Positions 56,830-64,000 of a DNA stretch of 64,000 nucleotides are shown here, piece by piece (position 1 is the stretch's first letter; the number at the start of each line of letters is the position of its first letter). Both the position numbers and the translations under genes were made by a program. The stretch is from Abelmoschus esculentus (Eukaryota > Streptophyta > Magnoliopsida > Malvales > Malvaceae). The DNA is taken from the NCBI GenBank assembly GCA_035048815.1, contig JAUCBN010000042.1, positions 2,914,001 to 2,978,000 of the forward strand. The letters are read 5' to 3'. Under the pieces are notes generated by a model. It was not told where the DNA came from. It did no database searches and worked only from the letters and a program-made list of their open reading frames with translations.

Positions 56830-56979
56830 ATACCAACCATTACAGCTGAAAGCAGAAGCTTCTTCTTCTTCTTCTTCTTCCCCACTTCCATTTTTCTCTC
56901 TCTTTATAATTACAGAAATATAATCTTTCTCTTTAGAATCACAGTTATTTGTTTGTTTGTTTTTTCTTCTAAATTCTTC

Positions 56980-57486
56980 ATGGGATTTCCAGTTGGTTAC
57001 ACCGAAGTTTTCTTACCAAAATTCTTCGTTCATACGCTATGGTTTCTGAGTCTCGTCCATTATGTAATTGTCTCTCTTTTCAGCTACCTCGGGCTCTCCG
57101 ATTTCCTCGAGACGGACACCGTTTGGGAAGATACTCGGACCCGAACAAGACCCGAGAACCCGCCCGTATCGTCCCTCCTGATCCGGGAAATCCTCCCCGT
57201 TATAAAGTTCGATGAGCTCGTCGTCGTGGGGGACCTGCCGGAGAGTTGCGCCGTTTGCTTGTACGAGTTCGAAGGAAGTGAAGAGATCAGGTGGTTGAGG
57301 AACTGTCGGCACGTTTTCCATCGGGCGTGTTTGGACCGTTGGATGGACCATGATCAGAAAACCTGTCCGCTCTGTAGAACCCCATTCGTTCCCGATGAGT
57401 TGCAGGAGGAGTTCAATCAACGGCTCTGGGCTGCCACCGGTGTCGGCGATCTACACAGTGAGTACATTTCGATTCCGGGATTGTAG
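56980..57486 (+). CDS. BRH1: BRH1-like RING-H2 E3 ubiquitin ligase
   Basis: A single exon of 168 residues. The N-terminus MGFPVGYTEVFLPKFFVHTL and a hydrophobic segment to about residue 40 (probable membrane anchor) match Arabidopsis BRH1 (brassinosteroid-responsive RING-H2), as do SLLIREILPVIKF and the whole RING region. The RING-H2 zinc ligands are Cys90, Cys93, Cys109, His111, His114, Cys117, Cys129 and Cys132 (CAVC...CRHVFH..C...CPLC), all present. The C-terminal FVPDELQEEFNQRLWAA is also family-typical. An in-frame upstream codon stretch begins at 56953 but has no family match, so the ATG at 56980 is the start. BRH1 is known to be brassinosteroid-repressed; no regulatory site for that is claimed here. 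Intact. Confidence 0.95.
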   Translation: MGFPVGYTEVFLPKFFVHTLWFLSLVHYVIVSLFSYLGLSDFLETDTVWEDTRTRTRPENPPVSSLLIREILPVIKFDELVVVGDLPESCAVCLYEFEGSEEIRWLRNCRHVFHRACLDRWMDHDQKTCPLCRTPFVPDELQEEFNQRLWAATGVGDLHSEYISIPGL

Positions 57487-58382
57487 ATTTGCTTTCTTCT
57501 GTAAGGAGTGGAAATTGTATACATTACATTACCATTTGGTTCATAATTAAATCAAAAACAGAGATAAAAGAAGTTTTCCAGAACATGGCACAGATGACTT
57601 GAGGTTTTAGTGCAGAAACATTGGTTTTAATTGAACTTGGATTCTGTTCTTTCTTCTCAGATTCTGTGTTCCTGTCCCTAACCTTTAACCCCCAAGCTTC
57701 TCAGTTCTCTGTTAACACTAGAAACAGTGACACCAAATGGAAGTTGCTGTGGGCTTTTTCTTCTTTCTGGGAATGGGATGTGAAAATTTTCAACCTCAGT
57801 TCATGGGGGCTGATGCTTCACTTTTCTGGTTCAACTTTCTTTTCTTAATACAAAAAGAAGAAAGTGAATCTAATCGACGATATCAAAATAAATTAATTTA
57901 ATGATTTAATTGACGAATTCGATAGTTTAATGATCAAATAAATATTTTTATATTACTCGGTGATCATCGGACGAATTTATCCTTTAATCTTTGTTTTAGT
58001 TTGAATATAAATTGCTTCCCTTTTCTCTTCAATTCGGCTTTCTGTAGCAAAAAACTGTTGGCAAACAAACACCATTGTATTCTTTTGAACGCCGGTGACG
58101 CGTTTCATACACGCACCTCCAGCATGAGCGTGGCCTTGTTTTCATGCTTCCTATGTTTCTTTTGCTGATATTGACTCGCACCGTAGGCAGCAGTCAGGAG
58201 ATGGCCATTTTCCGGACATCCCACTGAATTAGGGACTTCCAAAGCAGTCTGCAAATTAGATCTTTCAATGCCATTTTAATAACCAATTAATCAAAAAAGC
58301 TTTATGCTTTTCATTCCTTCTTATACATTCTGTCTTTGTTTATTACTATTTTTAGCTTCCTCTTACGAATTACCTCCAGAAG
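57487..58382. other. Intergenic DNA, no gene seen
   Basis: The 3' UTR and flank of the RING gene, then the promoter and leader of the TMEM8-like gene. The 75-residue ORF at 57621-57848 has no family resemblance. No repeat recognised. Confidence 0.55.
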
Positions 58383-61300
58383 ATGGCAGAGAATTCGATT
58401 CATTGCTCGGTTTCCAGCTCGGTTCTAAGCATTTTCACCCTCTTTTCGTGTTTATTTGGGCATTGTAATTCGATTGAGCAACTTGGTAGATATGATGATA
58501 CCTTTACTATTTCAAGCTTCAATTATCCAGAAACCCAGATCAGACCTTTTGATATGCGTTATATGAGAGGTATGAGAACTGTTTTTTTTTTGTCTTTTTT
58601 TTTTTAAATTATCCAATTTGCCATTTTGGGTTAAATTGTTTACCATTTAATTGTATGAATAATGGGTCGTTTGTCAGAATTTAAACTTCACCAATAAATG
58701 CACATGAGAGCCCATTGTTGCTTAGCAATTCGCCCCTGGTCGTATTTATTTTGATTTTAAATTATTATTATCTTGTTAGTTGTTCCTTCCTGTCTATTAT
58801 AATGATGAAAGCAATTAGAAATTTTCCTAGTCAAATTTCATTGTCAGTTTAACTTACACAGTATATATTTCGACCCAGATATATATATATTAAGAAGAAA
58901 ACTCAAAGAATTACGTTTCGTACTGTTTCAAACTGATTTGCCTTGGAACACAGCTGAAACAGTGTTATAAGTAATTCTTTGAGTTTTTTTTTTAACTTAC
59001 AAGGGAATTTGACCTGGAAAAATTCTAATTGCTTTCATCATTATATATTTTCTCTGCCATGATTGTTTTTGAAGGATTGTCATGATTGTTATATAGCTAC
59101 TTCATCACTGTTGTCTTGGCAGTTCATTTCCAGCTTCTTCTATGCAAGAGAGAAGAAAATGTTATATATTTTGTGAAGTGCTTAGGTTAAAAAATAGCAA
59201 TCAATTAGATTCTATGTATTATTGTTTGAATCATTTTATTTTGTAGTGTCTCACTGGCTTTTCTACTTGCCTTGTATAGTTGATTTACCTCCATGGTTCT
59301 CTTCAATGTCGATAGCATTGAAGTCGAGTGTCAATCTTGTAAGTATGATTGTCCAAGTTAGTCTTTTACGTTTTCTGTTTCTTTTTTTTTTTTTTTTGCT
59401 ATGCTGAATTGCTGGTTCTTGATTTTATTTTCTTTGTCTATAGTACATTTATACTCTTTTATTGAGACAAATCATGGGGGAAAATCACTTTTCTAATCAC
59501 TGATTTCTGGATTCTGAATTTTTTTTGCAGTTCCCCACTTACTCATGTTCATCTCTTTTGCTTATGCTTCAAAATGCTTCCAGGATATTAACAGCATTGA
59601 AAAAATTCCTAGAAATGTGCTGCCGATGATATGCTTCAGATATGGCAGCCTCCCGTTACCAGATGTCTTGAGTAGTTCAATAACAGGTATCCTGCAAATA
59701 AACACCAAACCTTAGTTTCTTCTTTCAGTCACTGAATTCATTAACCAGGGTGAATCGTAGTCGTTTTAAGACGTTTTCTATTGCCGGTGCACTAGTTGCT
59801 CTATCTAACAGATCTTTCGAAGGAATACAAGTACTTCAAAATTTGGAGCGGTGCTATCCTGTACCAAGAAATCTGACAATGAAGTTAACAAATGAGCAGG
59901 TTTGCTTTCATTGTCCAATGTGTTTTACATGAAAGAAATATCATCTCTTGTGTTCTTAAAAATCTTGCGTTGTTATGTAGCAAAGTTTAATTGAATTCTT
60001 AAGCGAGTGTTACACTACGACATCCATTTAGCATTTTTTAACCCACAAACAGGTGTGTGGGTAAAATGTTTAATTTGGTACATTGGTTATTCCCCAACAT
60101 CTTTTTTATTTTCTTTTATATTATTATGAGAAATTCAACTGTTGTTACTATAACTTGAAAAATCTGCTGTTCAGATATCTGCCGGGATTTTGTATGTTGG
60201 TCTTTTCAATGGTGCTGCTACAAGAACACTGTCAAAGATGGTAAATGACTAGATCCATTATTTTGCACCTTATTCACCACTTGATCTATTGTGTTATTGG
60301 TTTCATAGTTGCATCTACCGCTTGTATTTAGTTCTCCCCTTGTCATATGGTTGAGCATTTTCGTCGATTATATATATCTGTGTTGTGTAATTCACTTCTG
60401 AAGAAAATACCCATGTTCATAGATGGATTTCTGATTTTAATACCTGAACGATGGAAACTTGTTAGTTGGTTATTATAAAATCATATCTAGACTGTTTTTT
60501 GATCCCATATAGTAATAAAGTTCCTCAGCAAGTTGTTTCTCTTGCTTGCATGTAGGCTTGTGGAGTTCTTATGGAAATCAAACCCTTATTTAAAGAATGT
60601 TTGCTTTTGTTCCTATTCATCTCATTTTTGTTCTTCACTCTCAACTTATCCCCTTCTGGGAGAGTTTTGATATGTTTAACAAAGAAATTGAATTCACGAC
60701 TACCACTCTGGATCGCAGAGAGTTCAAAGCCCTGCTTACTCCTTTGCAGCCAATATAAGTGTGGAAGGATGTACCACCTCATTAAAGCAAGGACAGCACT
60801 GCAATCAAACTATTGAAATGCTTTCTTGTGGTCGATCTGGTAATGGTTCAGTAACTGGCTTCAATCGGAACATGCTTACGTGCAGGAATAATTTTGAGAC
60901 CTCTTGCCTTGGGGATGGAGAAATGAAAATCTACACCTTAGAGATACTACAGATAGCTGAATCCTTAACACTTTCAGTACAAAATCCAAGGTTAAGACCC
61001 CTGAACAACACTGGGAATAGTACCGGAGTTGGTGTAATGTGCTTTGCTCGTTACGGTGCAATGGCATCAGCTACCCTGCATGACTATTCTGGTAACTTAA
61101 ACCAGTCCCCTTTGGTTATTCGCTTCCCAAAGTTTGGTGTCTGGTATTTTTCTATTCTAGCCCTTAATCTTTCAAAGGAAATTGGAGGGGCTCCCAGTAA
61201 TGTTTCAAATGTTTGCTATTCCCTGGAACTGCAAGAGCTTGAATGTCCTTCGGGAAAGGCTGGACCAAACTGTTCATCCGAAAGATACATGCTTCAGGTG

Positions 61301-63851
61301 GACATTGTTAACATATATGTTACATTTATTTTCTGTGTCACTCACTTCTTTATTTACGTCAACCAAAATTGTATGTCCATCATATTTGAATGGTTTACTA
61401 TGGTAATTTAGTTTTGATTCTAAGTGCATTTACTTGCGAATTAGATAACAGTACAAGTCATACATTAATATAAACATTATGTTCAAAACTTTGACCTACA
61501 TTTTTTTGAATATTTTGATGTGATTACATGGTAGTATTTGTTCTTTACTCTTGGCCTACTGAAAGAGTACACAAACTGTGCAAACTACGCCACTCGAACC
61601 TGGGTCACCTAGGAGGAACAGCGACATCCTTTTATCACTGGGACCACTTAATAGGTTCAGAGGGAATACTCTAGTTTCCTTAAAAACTAAGGAAATTCAT
61701 GTTAAAAATGTAATCGTCATGAAGCCAATAGGGTCAATTCCAGTTTGGAAATTTTGACTTCGAAGTGTTCACTTACACCTTGAGCAATGGGATGCACCAT
61801 AGATTTATTTTGTTTTAGTTTCTTTTCTTTTTTAATTTCATTTGTCAACAACTTTATTCCTGCACTCTCTCTTTTAATTTTGATGATCTGAGAATGGTTG
61901 TCTGCAGATGGTTTTCAGGAAATATTCTTCCCCTTTTGAATCTTATTATTTGCCAGATGGTGAGAACATGATGTCAGATGCTGCCGATTTTCAGCTCGAG
62001 TCACTTTTAAGCAACTACTCTGTTGGAGGACTAGATACCTGGACTTATTTTCTTCTAAATGTTCCTCAAAGTGCAGCTGGTGGAAATCTCCATGTTCGAC
62101 TAACGTCAGATAGAAAGATAAATTATGAAATATATGCTAGAAACGGTGGATTGCCATCACTTGTTAACTGGGACTATTATTATGTAAACGAGACAAACAA
62201 CAGTAACTCAATGTTTTTTGAATCATACATTTCAAGTGATGAAAAGGTTGAGTTTTACTTCATTTATGTTAGAAGGAATCTGGAATATTGCAATAAGGCA
62301 CCTAAACCAAACCGGTGGCATTTTCGATGGCCGGACTACTATGTCTATTTCACTTGAAAGATGCCCCAAAAGATGCTCCCATCACGGTGAATGCAAATAT
62401 GCTCTTGATGCAAGTGGATTAACTTCATACAGGCATTACATTTTTCAGTAACCCTTTTCTTTTTCTTTTTTCTACACATGCACACACACATATTCTCTAA
62501 TTTCCCATTTTATAAATATTTTGTTTCTCAGCTTTTGCACTTGTGATCGGAACCATGGAGGCTTTGACTGTAGCGTTGAGATTGTATCTTATCAAGGTAA
62601 ATGCCTTTCAGGAGTTGAATGCAAATATTTATAAATGCCATTCCTGCCACATGTTTTCATCAACATTATTCTTTATGATTTCAAAGTAGCTATCTCTTTT
62701 TTTAGGATCTGAATCTACGTAATAAACCCTTTTCTTTGGGGTGGGGGAGGGGGAAGGGATTGGCAAGACTCTGATCATAGGTTCGGGATACAGCTCACTG
62801 AAGTTTATGATTTGGAGCTGTAGCCTTCAAGTCTATTGCATTTAAGTGATTTGTGGACTTGTTTTTATTGTAATGCTATAAAAAACAAATTTAGCCAATC
62901 ATATGCTTTGAAACTGATACAGGATACATATGGCGATGTGTTGCTCTAATCGCATCTAATATAGCAGCTTTGCTTCCTTCTTTTTGGTCTCTCCACCTGA
63001 GGGTAAAGCTCCAATTTTTTCATGGATTCACCTGCAGATGTTTCTGAATGATAGCAAAGGGTGCTAACCTTTTGTGATGAAATATCAGAGGTTTCTCGAA
63101 AATTTCCAACCATGTCAATGCCATGCCTAACCATCAATCGTTGATTCTGTATTTAGGAAAAAAAACTTAATTATTAATTTCTATGTAGGCATTTGCAGAA
63201 TGGGTGATCTACACATCGAGTGGTATTGCAAGTGCATTATATCATGCATGTGATACAGATACCTGGTGTGCATTATCCTTTGTTGTTTTGCAGGTATATC
63301 TTGTTATGAACTTATGATTTATTCTCAAAGAAGGGTTTTGTTATTGGCAACGAAAAACTTGGAAAACACAAATACACCTTATATAACACATAGCACCTCC
63401 ATTTGTCTTTCGTTGTTGCTGGAGTTTTCTTATCCTATTTTCAGTTGCTAGTTTGAACTAATATTGAGTGGTAAATTCGGAAATGTTTCAGTTTATGGAC
63501 TTTTGGCTCTCTTTCATGGCTGTAGTTACCACCTTTGTATACCTCATCACAATTGATGAAGCCTTTAAAAGGGCAATCCATGCAGCTGCGGCTATCACTG
63601 CTTCCCTGATGGCTGTGACGAAGGCAACCAGGTATATGGATTTGGTGACATTTGTGTTAATCTCAATTTATGACCCTGTTCTAGCAGCTACAGAAGGTGT
63701 TTGACCAAGCTAAGCTGTGCAGAACATCCAATATTATCCTTGTTCTGACAATCGGGGCAATTGGTATTCTTCTCGGGAGGTGGATAGAGTTCTCTACCAA
63801 ATATCAGTCGCTTTCCTGTTCAACGAATTTATGTTCGAACAGGCTTGGAAG
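58383..63851 (+). pseudogene. TMEM8/PGAP6-like membrane protein, frameshifted, runs off window
   Basis: PGAP6/TMEM8 proteins belong to the CREST superfamily; animal PGAP6 is a GPI-specific phospholipase A2, and the plant role is unproven. Exons: 58383-58569, 59280-59338, 59584-59686, 59796-59899, 60175-60240, 60719-61297, 61908-62432, 62532-62596, 62923-63002, 63189-63293, 63492-63631 and 63723-63851; the 3' part lies beyond the window. Order: signal peptide, luminal domain (SFAANISVEGCTTS, CPSGKAGPNCS), EGF-like CPKRCSHHGECKY...CTCDRNHGGFDCS, then multi-pass CREST domain with SSGIASALYHACD and FMDFWLSFMAVV. Exon 7 lacks two nucleotides near 62270 (YVR then EGIWNIA lie in different frames), giving an early stop at 62357. 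The exon 7 donor is CAG|GCATTA, a weak GC site. Everything else is in phase, so this may be a young lesion or an assembly error. Confidence 0.85.
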
Positions 63852-64000
63852 GTGAGCTTCTTTTCTGTACCATCATGAAGTTTTATGCATAAACTGCATA
63901 AAATTAATGTCGAGAGATAATAGAAAGCAGACTCATGGATTCTTACTGTATCATGATTTAGCATCTAATAAAGTTCATGATTTCACCTGAAAGTTTCTAA
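63852..64000 (+). other. Intron of the TMEM8-like gene at window end
   Basis: It starts with the donor GTGAGC after CTTGGAAG. The remaining exon or exons are outside the window. Confidence 0.6.

Overview
The window is nuclear DNA of a flowering plant, most likely a eudicot. Genes are split by GT-AG introns, intergenic DNA is very AT-rich, the proteins belong to plant families (ACC synthase, REVEILLE MYB, BPS1, CrRLK1L-type malectin receptor, BRH1 RING-H2, FRO reductase), and the gaps hold solo LTRs and palindromic MITE-like elements. The general look suggests Malvaceae (perhaps cotton), but that is an impression that needs a database search. Exon borders were placed by hand from splice signals, reading-phase arithmetic and family knowledge.

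Layout. 1-9.4 kb is repeat territory: a solo LTR cut by the window edge (minus strand), a second copy at 6305-8605 nested inside an older palindromic element, and smaller TIR elements. 10.9-13.2 kb: a complete type-1 ACC synthase (+). 15.5-17.2 kb: a two-exon gene of the At1g01500-like family (+). 19.1-21.2 kb: an eight-exon REVEILLE (RVE6/RVE8 clade) MYB gene (+), followed by a diverged second copy of its 3' end. 22.5-27.8 kb: a ten-exon CBE1/RIMB3-like eIF4E-binding protein gene (-). 30.5-35.0 kb: a heavily damaged STE24 CAAX-protease pseudogene (+). 38.7-39.7 kb: intact BPS1-like gene (+). 40.3-40.8 kb: retroelement-type RNase H ORF (+). 40.9-42.4 kb: GH28 polygalacturonase-like gene with its middle deleted (-). 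45.4-47.6 kb: DUF604 fringe-like glycosyltransferase gene with a 1-nt frameshift (+). 48.6-50.0 kb: malectin-like receptor protein without a kinase (+). 50.9-51.1 kb: palindromic MITE. 51.8-54.1 kb: third solo LTR, with a perfect 5-bp target duplication. 54.5-55.7 kb: 5' half of a ferric reductase (FRO) gene, truncated. 57.0-57.5 kb: intact BRH1-like RING-H2 gene (+). 58.4 kb to the end: TMEM8/PGAP6-like membrane protein gene (+), carrying a 2-nt frameshift and running off the window.

The genes are unrelated single loci, not a pathway. The main pattern is asymmetry. The four gene loci before 28 kb look intact, whereas five of the eight family-assigned gene loci from 30 kb on are broken and a sixth lacks the kinase half of its family. 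This suggests a duplicated, fractionating segment and/or local indel errors in the assembly. I saw no new multi-gene system. The least ordinary signals are the dense ATCGAT-palindrome block with copy-number change inside the LTRs, the zinc-motif loss in the STE24 pseudogene, the kinase-less receptor, and the duplicated REVEILLE C-terminal exon.
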